Positions 10,101 to 22,545 of a stretch of DNA of 64,000 nucleotides are shown in pieces. The notes under the pieces were generated by a model. It was not told the DNA's origin, did no database searches, and saw only the letters and a program-made list of their open reading frames with translations. The translations under genes were made by a program, and so were the position numbers. Source of the stretch: Helichrysum umbraculigerum (taxonomy: Eukaryota; Streptophyta; Magnoliopsida; Asterales; Asteraceae); the NCBI GenBank assembly GCA_949592205.1, contig CATIUR010000004.1:98572837-98636836 (forward strand), in the 5' to 3' direction. Numbering within the stretch: position 1 is the stretch's first letter; each line of letters begins with the position of its first letter.

Positions 10101-13100
10101 GATTTCGTCCCCGAAATCTAACCTCAATCAATCTGACTAATGTGATATAATCACATACTCTTTAGCATACATTAGTCCTCAATAGCAACTTACAACTATT
10201 TTTAGACTAGTTGAATTCTTTCCACATGCACATATCCAAATGTACATGCTTCTATGTTTTCCCACGCACACATACAGTGCATCCAAACCCATATCATCAA
10301 TCAGATATATCTTATAAAACCAACACTTACTTCAACAAGTGAAACTTATAATCACTTAATCAACAAGTAAGACTTAACATTACTTAATAGGTCTATGCAA
10401 CCAGAAATTAGCAATGTGCTAAAATCTTTAACCTATTACCACTATTTATCTCTGTTAACAACAACACAGAAACAATAACAATAACAGTGGTTATAGAATC
10501 ACAACACACTTAACAACACTGAAAATTAATTTCAGTTCACAACTAACAACCAGTCTAGTATACAGATAACAATTTCAAATCTCTACTATCAAGGATTCAA
10601 AACTAGGTCAACTTTTCATCCAAAAGTTTCATACCTATACTCTTTTGAATATTCAATCATATTCACTATCACTACAATCATATGAAATCTTTTACTTAAA
10701 AGTAACTCCAGATTCATATTACCTTAATAAGCAAGGCAGAGGTCAAACTCAGTAGGTAAAATCACAATCAACAAGTACTTTGCTCAATCAACAAAAGTAC
10801 TACAATCAATCTTACCTACAATCAACCAACCTCTACATTGACTTATTTCCACTTGTAATTCCTTTCATTACTACCTATCAATTGTCAACAACATCAAAGT
10901 TGACAACAACTACTGCTCAAACAATAATCACAACACTAATGATTATACTCTACAGTACATCTATCAATACTTACTATTTATTCCCAAAGTCTAACTAACC
11001 ATCAAGTTAGAACTTATTTATTACTTAAACTGGTAAGATATCAATAATCTTCTCTTAGCAACCAGTTATTTCAATTCAACTTTGCAATCTTAAACTACTA
11101 ATCACTAGCAACTAGAAGTTTTTACAACTTTAACTACACAATCACTTAATACTATATCCCATTAGTATAGCAACTAAGTCAACCTTAATCAACATATTAT
11201 GATACTACAAATCAAGCATCACAATATCACAATGTGCTACTTTCCAACACATTTCCTATAATATCTACATTAAGTTAATCACAATTAACTAACCTCCACA
11301 CAACTGATGGCATATTTTAATTCATTCTATTAAAACTTATCATGCCATCTATTATCATGTATACTATACATACATACACAATTTCAGTAACTCTTTAAAA
11401 TGGACATATACATCTCAATTCCATTTTATTTTACCTAATAGGCCATTCAGACTGTTAAAGTCTTTATCAAGCTTTTACTTTACTACTAGTCATCACATAT
11501 CCATACCACAGGACATGGAACAATTAAAATCAACAACTCTATGTTTCACTTATATACATACCAATTCGTATATAACTTAAACAATTCAATCTAAACTTCC
11601 AATAAAGTTTGGTGAATACCATCATCACCTATCAATTTCAAGGTTTCTCTTACTTTCTAACCCTTACAATTATACACATCAGGTTTTCAGCCCCAAGTGT
11701 CAAGCAATCATTATTCTTAGATTATTAAAATAACGATCATTACACTTAATTTCATACCTGATTTCTTAAAATATGACCAACTATTCAATTCATATTTCCT
11801 CAATTTATCAAACAAAGATCAATTACATCTTTAACACCATCCAGCTCCAGATATACTTTCATATCATACCTTAGTTGGATCTAATCTCAATTTACCACTT
11901 CATCACTTACTTTATTTGCATACAATTAACAATTAACTAAAGAATCCATTCAATTCTTCCAATACCTTGGTAACTCGCCGTGAGGTACCAATCAACCTAT
12001 GCAACTATTAATAATAACTTTCAATTACTTCACTCTCACATTCTTACCCAATCAAAGCTATCATCACAAGCCTCATACACTGGTAAGAATTTCTTATCAC
12101 AATTCTAATCAATGTGACTCAACTTACACTTTTCAACAATTTATAGTTGTCATATCATACAATGACTTTCTATCTGTATAATTCTTTAACACATATTCAG
12201 TTCAAATATCAAATACTTCCTAACTGAATACTCAATCATACTTAACACTATTTCAATTACTTAATACTAGCTTTAAGTAATAACTCAAGTTTTACAACTT
12301 AGACAATTCATCTATCCCCTTTGGATCTTACACGATCCGTTTCAACATAATTTAACTAATCTAGGAATTCAATCATATTCCACACAATCATAACATTTCA
12401 ATCTAGGTTAGACTATTTCAACACACACAGTTGACTACATGTCAACTTTAGTTTCAATCAATTAATCAATAAAATTCTCTAATTGCTTTTCTCTAGTTTG
12501 ACCCAACCTCAAACCAATCACAAGCAATAAATTTTATACACAATTTTCTATTCATGGTTTGACTTTCAAAGTTAACATACCATCAAGTTAACTCCCAAAC
12601 CATCTCATCTTATATGTTCACTTTCAAACATATACTTCAAATTATTACTTTCAATAATTTTATCAATCCTTTACAAGGACAAGGTCAACCTACAACAATC
12701 TTGGCTCCATACAAGCCATTTCATATTATATGTTTACTTTCAAACATAGACTTCAAATTATTACATTCAATAATACTAGAAATTCCTCAAGCAAAACAAT
12801 ATCAACCTATCTCAACTTTGGCTTCATACAAGCCAGATACAAAATAGTGATTCATTTAAACACTATCAAATCCACCTAAGGTCAATGTAACACAATCAAT
12901 TACAATTACATATTCAACAAAATCAATTAATCACTTAGGTTTATCATCAAAACCTCTATCAATGACTATTATCATTTACACTAGCACCTTTACAGTCTAA
13001 TTATCACAGTCCTATCAACTGTTTGTTTTCTTATCAAAACAAATACTAAACCACTTAGCATACTTTCATGCTCAATTTTCAAAATCACATTACATTTCTT

Positions 13101-14414
13101 TTATACCAAGTAGCCTCAACAAATTCATGTGACACAACATAATATAACAACGGTGATCAGGCGTTGCAAGATTATGTTCTTCACAATCCATTCTCAGGCT
13201 ACTCCACATTATAATTATCAATGTGATCTACTCTTATCTCATAAATATTAAATATTTCATGATTTCAAATCAATCATACTCTATTTAATAGTTTCTATCA
13301 ACTGATACATACTCAAATCAGTTTACCACTTACATATTCAACCTTACATATGCAAGCCATTTCACATACACACAATGTTCAAATTTTCAACAACTGAATC
13401 ACTCAGTATATCACTTATCTAAAACCTCAAACATATGATAACCCATCATCATAGTTTCAATACTTAACATTAATCAATGTCCCTATTTTCCTCAAAATTC
13501 AGGACACATCTTAATTAATTATCATTACTTTGACATATGCTATACTATCAAGCATCACTGTCACAACCAGCCTACTCAATCCTGTTACTATAAAACATTT
13601 CATTTCTTAATTCACAATTGACCAGAAAGATCTACCACTTTCTCAATCAATTTAGCTTTTTCATAAGCTACATTTCTCATAAACCTAACATTTTTGGTTT
13701 TTATCAAGTGTTTAACTATAATCAAAACATATCATATAGTCACATAAACACATATTTTCTCACATAACAGTCATTATCAAATCAAATGACACAACAATCC
13801 TTAACACGGATTTAGATCACACCTTGTGATCAATCCACTAACATAATACTATCAATTATTCTATTTCACCAATAAAGACACATCTTAGGTTCTAACATCA
13901 ATCCAGTTAAAACCTTTAATCAACTCTTTATCTACTCATCTAAACACATTTCTGCAATTTCAATTTAATCAGAAATAATAACAACAATGAGCAACAATGA
14001 ACATCACATTTAATACCTCTATTCTCATGTCAACATATAGCAATCAATAGTTGACTCAAAACTGGGGAATCATATCAGTCTGACTCAATTAACTTTATAA
14101 CAAAGCTTACTCAGCATTACAGAGTAAACAATTCAAGTTAATTTAAATTAACATAGGCTTATCGGAGATTACCTGGCAAATCTTAAGCCCAGCAGTGTTG
14201 AGGAAACATGAAATATACCAATCAAATACTCATGTCCCTCCGTCTCTGTAATCAAACACCAGCTTCACAACTTGTTAAAGGTTAGTACATATTCAACTAA
14301 CTATTTCCTCATGCATTCACTACTCAACTAAACCCACACCTTCTGGAATGTTTGACTCAACTCAATCAATTTTAGGATTGAACATTCTATCAAGTCCAAT
14401 TCACCCAAACTATT
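10101..14414 (-). other. Non-coding, strand-skewed interior of the LARD
   Basis: About 4.3 kb with no long frame on either strand. The + strand is strongly depleted in G relative to C (for example 2 G against 16 C in 12001-12060), so the sense RNA would be C-poor and rich in U, A and G. The sense start (14429 down to about 14230) matches the leader of the 20498 element, including a shared 'TGATTACAGA' just before that element's gag ATG. Homology stops where gag would begin. The 'ggggacgaaatctctttaa' near the PPT is also retained, so the coding body seems replaced or deleted while both packaging-end regions were kept. Confidence 0.75.
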
Positions 14415-14426
14415 GCTCTGATACCA
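14415..14426 (-). promoter_or_regulatory. PBS for initiator-Met tRNA (LARD)
   Basis: The sense strand reads TGGTATCAGAGC, complementary to the 3' end of plant initiator-Met tRNA, three bases inside the 5' LTR. It is intact, so the RNA could still prime reverse transcription if proteins were supplied. Confidence 0.9.
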
Positions 14427-14429
14427 ACT

Positions 14430-16263
14430 TATAACACCCCTCGTTAATTATAAACATTTAATATAATATTTGCGACTCGGAAGCGTATGTTTAAAACATA
14501 CTATCAATGTACTCAAAATGTCAATAAACTTTTTCAAATTTAATACATGATATTTCAACAAACTCGGTGTTATATAATTCAAAACATCTCTTTATTTATT
14601 AATATAACATCAGAGTGACAGCTTGTCAAACATTCCATCCATTCAAACACTTCCTGCCCTGCCCAATATGTCCCATCTATTTCAACCTGCAGGAAGAACT
14701 GTGGCGGGGTTAGCATAAAGCTAAGTGAATGAAACTATAAACAACAGTACAACCTAGCATAACAATCTGTTTACATCAAATAACAATAAACAGAAAATCA
14801 ATCAATCATTAGACATCCAATCAATGTCATACACACAACATCATGAGGATCGGTGGCCCCTGAGACACCCTAATACCGGTTTGGTACTCAAGGAACTCTT
14901 ATCAATCATCTGTATTGGCCCATACAGAACTACCGATAACTTGTTGTCAATCACACACGACCTAGATCTCTAAACTGACATATCAAGTTTCCGAGATCTC
15001 CTGTCGTCTACAACAACAACAAGTCCAACCATCAAATCAAGTTGACCTCAAAGTCTTACATACTAGCACAATCAGCCAAGTAAACAACTAGTTAAACTAT
15101 CATGGCAAGATATCTCAACATATGCATCATATCAAAGTAATACTATAAATTACTTGTTGTAAATCAAATCATTACAACTAAATCACACTGAGGTTACAAG
15201 TCCACTCACCGACCACCTCAGGCGTCCACTCAGTAGTCTAATATCACTGAGCCTTCTCCATATCTGAGAATCAATAAATCAAATATAAGTTAGTAATCAA
15301 TATCAATACATAACTTATATCAATCCAATAATTCAAATCAATTATTCAAATAATAATTAATACCTAAGTCACCATATTATCTTAGGCATAATTATAACTA
15401 AACTCTACAATATAACTTACATTAACATATTATGTTCAAGTTATATTTACAACTCCTACGAATCTAATCTTAACACAAAAGTTGCTGGAAAACAGCCTTA
15501 CCCGCCGGGTAAGGCCCATACCCGCCGGGTATCCATTGAACCACACAAGCCGCCGGCTTCCCCAAGTTTCAAGCTTACCCGCCGGGCAAGAGGGGTACCC
15601 GCCGGGTACTCCCTTCGTCCCAGCCCTCTGCGCGCTGATCAAAACCCTAACCCTCGAAATTTATAACAAAATCACCCAAACTCGATTTCTAACAGTTATA
15701 AACACCTAATAACTTCAAGTAATCATCATATATCACTTATAACATGTTTCTAACATCAATTTCTTTCAATTCATCAATTTCACTCAATTTGAATAAAAAT
15801 CAAATTTCAAGAATACTTACTCTTGATTAAGAACACGACGATGATATTGAAATCTGATGATTATGAAACTAGAATCAAGATCACAGCTTATAATTTCAGT
15901 TTCTAGTTTGGATTTCTTAAGGTTTTGGAAGGATTTGAAGTTTCATAATGAAACTTTCCAAAAGAGGAAAGGGATATATAAGTCGGCTCACCCAAACCGC
16001 CTTCAATTATACGGGTATAATTTAATACCCCATCTCAATCTATTGTCTGGAACCCGAAAACCATTTGCGAGTCCAAACATTTTATTGTACCGTCAACTAT
16101 ATTAATTTACAACAATTAATAATTCACTTATCACATTGGAATATTCGGCTCTTATTCCAATTATTTCAACTATTTCAAACAATATTATTTCCAAACACAT
16201 TTAAATACTAATTTAAATCAAGAAATAATATAACACAACTAGGTCCATTTCGAGGATGTTACA
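14430..16263 (-). repeat. 5' LTR of the LARD-like element
   Basis: Same length as the left LTR (1834 bp). By eye the two differ only near 14543-14551, where 'aatacatgatattt' replaces 'aaaacatgatgttt'. It carries the same palindromic GC array (15497-15614) and ends against the TSD ACAAC. Confidence 0.9.
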
Positions 16264-16859
16264 ACAACAACTACAACAAAAGCTGCAGTTTTTCTTCATC
16301 AACAACAGGTACCTATTTTCTAACGTTGGATCAGCTTTTTTTTTTTTTTTTTCTTTTCATGCATGTGGTTCTAATTCTTCTTTCTATATCTTTTGAATGC
16401 TGAACGTGTAGATTATATACGATTGCTTTGATGTACTTGTCATTTAATTCATTGTAATGTGCACACTATTTAATATTTTGTTAACGAATAAATGTAAACC
16501 ATAAAGAACTACATGTTGCCATCATTTAATTAAGCAACTAGTAGGCTAGATGCTATGAACAAACAGGAAGCAGTCACGTTAGTGTTAATATTTTTAATTT
16601 GATCAATTTTGATTGATTCTATTCTTTAATAGTATATGATAGAGTTGGTACACATATGATATAGACAACTTACGAGATACACAAAGTTTTTTAATTAGTA
16701 TTAATTGGGTTTTTTAGCATATTACAGTGAACTTGTTGTTTCATGACTTATTGCTTTTTTTTTTTTTCCATGTAATTATTCGTGTTTGTAATGTTATATT
16801 GGTTTATTTTGTTGCTTCTCATCATAATTGAATGCTTGTCATGTGTGACTAGACTTCCA
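16264..16859 (+). other. Upstream region or intron of the Harbinger-like gene
   Basis: The first 46 bp end in 'aacaacag|gtacct', a good plant splice donor at 16309/16310. AT-rich, intron-like DNA follows, and an acceptor-like 'tgtgactag' ends just before the ATG at 16860. The layout fits a 5' UTR exon plus intron. Before the LARD inserted, this DNA was continuous with the sequence left of 8248. Confidence 0.4.
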
Positions 16860-17291
16860 ATGGATGATAGTATTTTTTTAGCGGTGAAAAGTCAACATCT
16901 AGCAACAATTCAATTGGTGTGTCTAGTTGCAGCTTTAATTGCACGTCGTAGATTTTGTAATAGAAATCATCTGCCTGGACCAGACGAGATGTTGCATAGA
17001 CAGCATGTTAGAGACGAGATATTGCATGACCTTTCATCAAGTGGTAAATGTCGTAAACTTATCCACATGAGTGAAAACGCTTTTATGATATTGTGTCAAA
17101 AGTTAGAGAGTGACGGTGGTCTTCGTCCAACTCAGCGTATGTCAGTTGAGGAACAAGTTGCCAGATTTTTATTTATGATAGGAAATGATTTGAAAACTAG
17201 TTTAATTGCTTGGTTTTTCCGTCGTTCAGAATCATGCACAAATAGACATTTTCATAGAGTTTTAAATGCAGTATTATCCTTAAGTACTTGA
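16860..17291 (+). pseudogene. PIF/Harbinger transposase-like gene, N-terminal part
   Basis: The frame encodes about 143 residues from ATG 16860, chosen because it follows an acceptor-like site; an earlier in-frame ATG at 16782 would add a hydrophobic, intron-like leader. The C-terminal 80 residues match the region found at the N-terminus of plant HARBI1/ALP1-like proteins (DUF8040 type): CRKLIHMSENAF, then GGLRPTQRMSVEEQVARFL, then RRSESCTNRHFHRVLNAVLSL. In the family a DDE nuclease domain follows through a 'GAIDGTH' motif. Here a stop comes right after LSLS and nothing like the nuclease is seen in the next 500 bp. A donor-like GT at 17284 could extend it, but no matching exon was found. It is therefore a truncated transposase or domesticated-gene fragment without catalytic residues. 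Confidence 0.65.
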
Positions 17292-17376
17292 ATTAGTTTT
17301 CTTTAATTTGTTTATTTCCAGATTATTTTGCATTTACGTTGTAGAATTACAAGTATAAAATTGTTTATTTTGATTA

Positions 17377-17464
17377 CTTTCCTTTCTTTTCCATGCAACT
17401 CAAGAATAGAGTAACTAATTACTTCATTTCCTTTCCGTTGTTTTCCTTGCAACTCAAGAATGCA
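17377..17464 (-). repeat. Right inverted repeat of the Harbinger-like locus
   Basis: Two copies of 'gcaactcaagaat' (17394 and 17449) with 'tttcctttcc' tracts are the reverse complement of the arrangement at 7993-8093. Outer cores are tgcattctt(c/g)agt. No TSD could be fixed. Confidence 0.42.
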
Positions 17465-17773
17465 TATAATTTTTTTTATATTACATTCTTTTCTATTCTT
17501 TTTTATCCTTTTCATTTCCATTAAAAAAATCTCGTGAATACAGTAAGAGAGATCGGATCTTTTATTTATTAAGCATTGTGGGGTATACAAAATACTAGTT
17601 TATTTAATTATTCATAAAACTGGTGGCCCGGAGATAGGCATGATAAATTTGTTCGGTTACTTGTTTGTTTAATGTATAATATATGAAGTTATATATGAAG
17701 ATCGATTTTAAAAATAAATTAATGGTCAGGTAAACAATGATATTTTAGCTAATACCTACAACTAGCTTAATTG
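17465..17773. other. AT-rich unassigned DNA
   Basis: T-rich and A-rich runs with short frames only. Nothing recognised. Confidence 0.5.
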
Positions 17774-18019
17774 TTTTTTTTTTTGAAAGGCAGTTTGGAA
17801 TCACTGACGGGCCACTTAGGCCCACCCGATCATCTCACCATAATGCACCCTCGAGAAGAAAGCTCAGCTTCGTCCCCGGCCCAAGTGCCGACAGATCCGG
17901 TTGCCGAAGTGGGTAAAACTCCTCACCCCGGAGTCCAAAGGCCCAAGGGATTTTCATGCACCGAGTAGGGTTTGAACCCTGTACCTGCAGCATAAATGCC
18001 TGATAGCTCTACCACACAC
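17774..18019 (-). mobile_element. tRNA-derived SINE
   Basis: On the minus strand the 5' part has an A-box-like GTGGTAGAGC (about 18016-18007) and a B-box-like GGTTCAAACCC about 35 nt further on, the spacing of an internal Pol III promoter. A GC-rich body of about 170 bp follows, ending in an A run (11 T on the + strand, 17774-17784). The rest of a tRNA cloverleaf is absent, so it is not a tRNA gene. A clear TSD was not found. The small + strand frame across it is not a gene. Confidence 0.6.
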
Positions 18020-18209
18020 AAAAAAAGTATATAATAATGGAACTCTATAGCAATAGGAGAAGAGACTTACGTTTAGTAACCATTACGGTCGACTTTGATA
18101 AAAGCAATGGCGAAATAACTATGTTATATAGTCAAATTGTATGGGATTTTGATGATCCGAAGTCCATTGTTGAAATCATTATTATGAAAAGAAGGCACTA
18201 ATTGTCAAA

Positions 18210-18770
18210 GGGCAAATGGTCCGAAAATGTAACCATGTTGTCAAAATTTGAAAATAAAGGGAATATGACTTTTGTCGATGCTCAAAAAGGAATCACATTT
18301 TACAATTGTGCCGTAAAAGGATTCAAGTTGTCAAAAAAGTTCAATTAAAGGTGTATATATTTTCACATTTTTTCTCTTTCAATTTTTGATCGGTTTTAAG
18401 TAATGCGGAGCTTAAATATCAAATATTCAATTATTATGTGACATTTTTAACCTTGAAAACATACGATATAAACAATAATTTTACTTTTTGAGTGTTTAAA
18501 CCCGAATTTTATTTTCAGTGTTAAATCCTTTTATCACACGATTTCAAAAACTTTAATCCTTTTATGGCATGATTTCAATATACTAAATCCTTTTATGGCA
18601 CGTTTTTAAGATAAAACGGTAATTTTTACCCTTAATTGAATTTTTTTGACAATTTGAATCCTTTTATGGTTCAATTTTGAAATGTAAGTCCTTTTTGGGC
18701 ATCGACAAATTTCATATTCCCTTTATCGTTAAATTTTGACAACTTGATTACCTTTTCGGGCCATTTGCCC
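18210..18770. mobile_element. Mutator-type MITE with long TIRs
   Basis: The element starts GGGCAAATGGTCCGAAAA and ends with its near complement TTTTCGGGCCATTTGCCC. The arms stay complementary for about 140-150 bp (18210-18350 against 18630-18770). Both ends are flanked by the 9-bp direct repeat ATTGTCAAA (18201-18209 and 18771-18779). A 9-bp TSD with long TIRs is the mark of Mutator-like elements. The 561-bp element has no frame. Its interior repeats 'ccttttatggca' several times. Confidence 0.85.
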
Positions 18771-18789
18771 ATTGTCAAATCCTTAATGG

Positions 18790-20428
18790 TTAATTATCTT
18801 ATCTTTAAATTATTTTTTAGATATGAATCTCTCGATTTAAAAGTTCAAAAAAATATTCTAAATGATAATTCAAATTTAACAATTGACAGACATATTCGTT
18901 GACCAAAATTTAGTGACTAGGTCACCTATATAAGCTGCTCGGCTCCTGTTATGATTGATAATAAGTTCACAACATGTGAAATGTGATATATTAATCGATT
19001 CCAAATAAAATCCTCGAAGAAAAAAGGAGCAAGAAATTAAGATGGTCAAATCGAGGTAATAAGACCCCATGAGAGTTTAATGGAGAGACACTAGACATAA
19101 AGCTTCTAGATGAACCTTGGGTGCCCCAAGTGAAAATTCGAATAGTGAAAAGATCTTGATAATTTATATCGTGTCTCATAAAGTGTGGAATCGAATAAAT
19201 GAAATCGACGTCGTTAATATTTTTGTATTATGTAGCGCTAGATATTCATAACGAGGATCGTAAAAGTATTCCTGCTAAGAAGTGCAGAATTATTGGCCAA
19301 TATGAAAAGACGCAAGAAACTTATGAATAGTGAAATCTCTTGATGAGAGATTGTTAAACTTAAATTGTATACATGCGAAGGTGTAAACATGTCGTATATG
19401 AATCAGTCTTAATACAAAAGCCCAATAACTAAGAATTTTTGAGATATAAGGCAAGAGTGGTGATACAAAGATTATTTGCAAAGATCGAGATTTATTTATG
19501 AGAATATATGTTTGATTGGTGGATGCAATTATCATGTTGATTTCTTAAAAAGTCTGGCAATAAAAGAGAAAATTTAGATCGCGTCTATTGGATGTTATGA
19601 GAGCTCGTATACTATTGAAACTCCGTGAAAGATATGAAATGCACAAAGTATGTTTCACGATTTAAAAGATCTTAAGAAAAAAGAAATGTTCTTGAGAACA
19701 CGAGTTGATAAAACTGAGTAAGTCCTTATATTGTTTATATTGATTAATTGGGCTAGTGATAAGATAGCTCCGTTGAATATTTCTTGATAGTGTATGCTAT
19801 GGAAAATGATTATTTTTGCCCATACATTTTAGAAAGATGTTTGAATATACATCCATTATAATTATGTTTGCCTATACATTTGGGAGCTTCCAAAGGCAAT
19901 TAAATACTTGAAAAATGAATTAAATGAACGAATGTAAAGACAAGGTTTTTGACGTTGGTTAAGAATTATGCGTCATAGTGATGTAAATATTTGTGCACCA
20001 AGAAATCTATATAAGAAGTGCAAAGAAGACTTTATGCGCAAATGAGATTTACTAAGCTCTTCTATGGTTGAGATTATTTGATTCCTTTCGACCCCTGAAG
20101 GATGACAAAGAGATTAGTGATCAAGAAATATTGTTAGTGATCAAGAAATATAGTATTAAATATTTTGTTGGGCGTTGACATTTATAACTAGTCATACGAG
20201 ACAATTTTTGTTGGCGAGATATCAGTTGTTTCTTTTGAAAGGCATTCGTTGTATTGCGCATATGTAAGGAATGATACATCGATGGTGATGAAGTCGTGAG
20301 TCATTTTGTAAAAGTGATAATTTACTCACTGATTAAGAAAGAGTAAAATGAGATGATATTTTTCTTCAACAAGTTTGTACAAATGATGAGATAAAGGGAT
20401 GTTCTCGCCAGGGGGAGAAAATACACGT
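18790..20428 (+). mobile_element. Decayed Ty1/copia 3' end
   Basis: No frame survives, but a polypurine tract 'ccagggggagaaaa' (about 20407-20420) is followed by an LTR start typical of plant copia elements. Just upstream, 'ttcaacaagtttgtac' resembles the end of a copia RNase H. Further upstream, to about 18880, the sequence is AT-rich and too worn to assign domain by domain. Confidence 0.45.
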
Positions 20429-20497
20429 TGAACTATTTTTCCCTTGATTATGATTTTGTCCCACTGGGTTTTTCTAGCAAAGTTTTTAATGAGGCAA
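20429..20497 (+). repeat. Start of a copia LTR, cut by a gypsy insertion
   Basis: The stretch reads 'tttttcccttgattatg', then 'tgtcccactgggtttttct', then 'taatgaggca', a very common R-region string in plant copia LTRs. It is broken at 20498 by the TGTAACATCC start of a gypsy LTR. The remainder of the copia LTR was not found. Confidence 0.6.
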
Positions 20498-22542
20498 TGT
20501 AACATCCTCCCTAGGGGTCTGGTAATTTCTTAACTTTAAATTTATTATTTAAATGTGTTAGAAATAATTTGATATTATTTGTTTGATTGTGAAACTTAAG
20601 TGAATAGGTCAATTGACTTATTGTGAATAGTATAATATTACTTGATTTAAATTGTTATATTTGACGATAAAATAAAATATAGTTCTCGCGAAATAATTTT
20701 AAGTTCCAGACAATAGATTTAGAATGGGGACTAAAATTAAAGGAGTAATATGTTGACTGTGAGCCGACTTCACTTATCCACTTTCCCCAAAATCTGTCTA
20801 ACTCTCCTTTGCTCTCAAATTTCACCTAAGAACTTATAAACCAAGTTGAAAACCATATTAGAAAGCTGTGATTCTTGTTCTAGCTTTTGAATTCATCATC
20901 ATCTTGTGTTCTTCTATTTGGTGTAAGTACTCTTATGTTCCTCTATCTATCAATTATGCTTTAGGTCAAACTTGTTGAGCTAGTGATTGATATGAAATTG
21001 AAGATTTAATTGATGATAGTATTTATTAGTTGATGTTTGAGATTACATGATGTTAGTAACTGATTTAGTGTAATTTGATTATGAGTTCGTGAACTATTAA
21101 CCCTAGAAACTATGAGAATGAATGAATCATGAGGGTTAATGATTTAAGAAGGGAAATTAGTGTTAGAAAACGGTTATATGTGGTATATAATGCTATTTTA
21201 GTGTTAAAATACCTATTATATTGATTTGGTAACTTAATTGTTAGTGTATTATGAGTTTGGTTCGTATTTGGGTTGAACTTGTGTAAAGTCTGCATGTTGC
21301 TGGAATGCAGGTAGAACCCGGCTGCTTGTTTAACTAGCCGGCGGGTTCTGTGTGTTTGTCGGGAACCCGGCTGGTCAAGTACCCAGCCGGCGGGTTCTAT
21401 TAGAACTCGGCTGATTCTGGGCTAAACCGGCAGCTCCCACACGCTTTAAAACGATACATGGTTCTGTTACCACATATTTTAAATCACCCGGCTGTTTGTC
21501 ATAGAAGCCGGCTGCTAGTTGGAGAACCCGGCGGGTTCTAGTTGAACCCGGCGGCTAGTGCATCAGTTTTGAGTTTTTTTGATTTCAAGCCTTATGCAAA
21601 GTTAAATGTTAATATATATAAGTTAATATGCATAATTATGAACAATGAAACATAATTAGGAACATATTATTGTTATGAAAATAATATTTTGTTCTTAAAT
21701 TATGTATGGATATAAGTTAAGTCTTTATGTTACGAATTACTAGCTTATATTTGATTTCATTATCAGATCAACAGAAGACTCAGTGATATTAGACATCTGA
21801 GTGATTGCACTAAGATTGATAGGTGAGTGGATCTGGAGCTCACAGTTTGATTTAGTTGTGACTGTTTGGTTACAACAAGTAAACGTAGATATAATTGTTA
21901 GACTGTTTAGTCTGAATTATTAATTATGAATCTACGTGCTATCTGGCCTTCGGGCATCAGTTGTTATTGAGGTCAACAATTTTGTTGGGCTAGTTTGTTA
22001 TTGTGTATACAACACCGGGGCTTTGTACATGTGTTGTGTGTAGAACTGATGTTGGTGATAATAACAACTAGCTATCGGTCTCTTCTGTATTGACCATACA
22101 GATGGACGGTAAGTGTTACTTGAGGGCCACCCGGGCTTCAGGGCGCCTTAAGGACCACCGATCCTCATTGATTAAAGTGTGTTTACGGTTGTTTTATGTA
22201 AATTGATAGTTATGCTAAGTTGAATTGTTTGTGACTTATTCATTCACTTAGCTTCGTGCTAATCCCACTATATCACCTCCTGCAGGTTATGTTTTGAAAT
22301 AAGGGCAGGCAGGAATTATATGCTTTGAAAGAATGTTTGACCCGCTTTAAACTCTGATATACTTTTGATAATACAAAGATGTTGTAATTATATAACACCT
22401 AGTTTGTTGTATCCGGTTGTGTATTGTATTTTGAAAACCGTATATACATATTATATGAAGTATATTAAAGAAAATGTTTTAAAAACCTACGCTTCCGAGT
22501 TAAATACATTAAATAGATGGGTTTAATGAGAGGGGTGCTATA
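20498..22542 (+). repeat. 5' LTR of the truncated gypsy element
   Basis: Starts TGTAACATCCTCCC and ends GGGGTGCTATA, followed by AGT and the PBS. A promoter-like region near 20770 ('gtgagccgact') matches that of the LARD LTR. A GC-rich motif array lies at 21308-21560. 'acgcttccg' lies at 22489-22497. Confidence 0.85.
21308..21560. repeat. GC-rich CCGGC(G)GGTT motif array in the LTR
   Basis: About ten copies of 'acccggc' or 'gccggc', several extended to 'ccggcgggttct', lie within 250 bp of otherwise AT-rich LTR. Spacing is irregular (20-45 bp). The position corresponds to the palindrome array of the related LARD LTR, although the motif has drifted. Confidence 0.75.
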
Positions 22543-22545
22543 AGT

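Larger units (their letters stand above)
8248..16263 (-). mobile_element. Complete LARD-like LTR element, non-coding
   Basis: Two LTRs of 1834 bp each (8248-10081 and 14430-16263) bound a 4348-bp interior. The 5-bp TSD ACAAC (8243-8247 and 16264-16268) proves the ends. The minus strand is sense: PBS next to the right LTR, polypurine tract next to the left LTR. The interior has no gag, protease, RT, RNase H or integrase frame, so the element cannot move without proteins supplied by another copy. LTR and leader resemble the truncated coding element at 20498, its likely relative. It landed just upstream of, or in the 5' UTR of, the Harbinger-like gene at 16860. The two LTRs differ at about two positions by eye, so insertion was recent. 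Confidence 0.9.

Noticed and set aside
17771..17968. 65-codon plus-strand frame with Pro/Ser-rich sequence
   Set aside because: It is antisense to the SINE body and has no start context or homology.
17990..18019. A tRNA gene
   Set aside because: Only A- and B-box-like strings are present, with no acceptor stem or anticodon arm; it fits the 5' end of a SINE.
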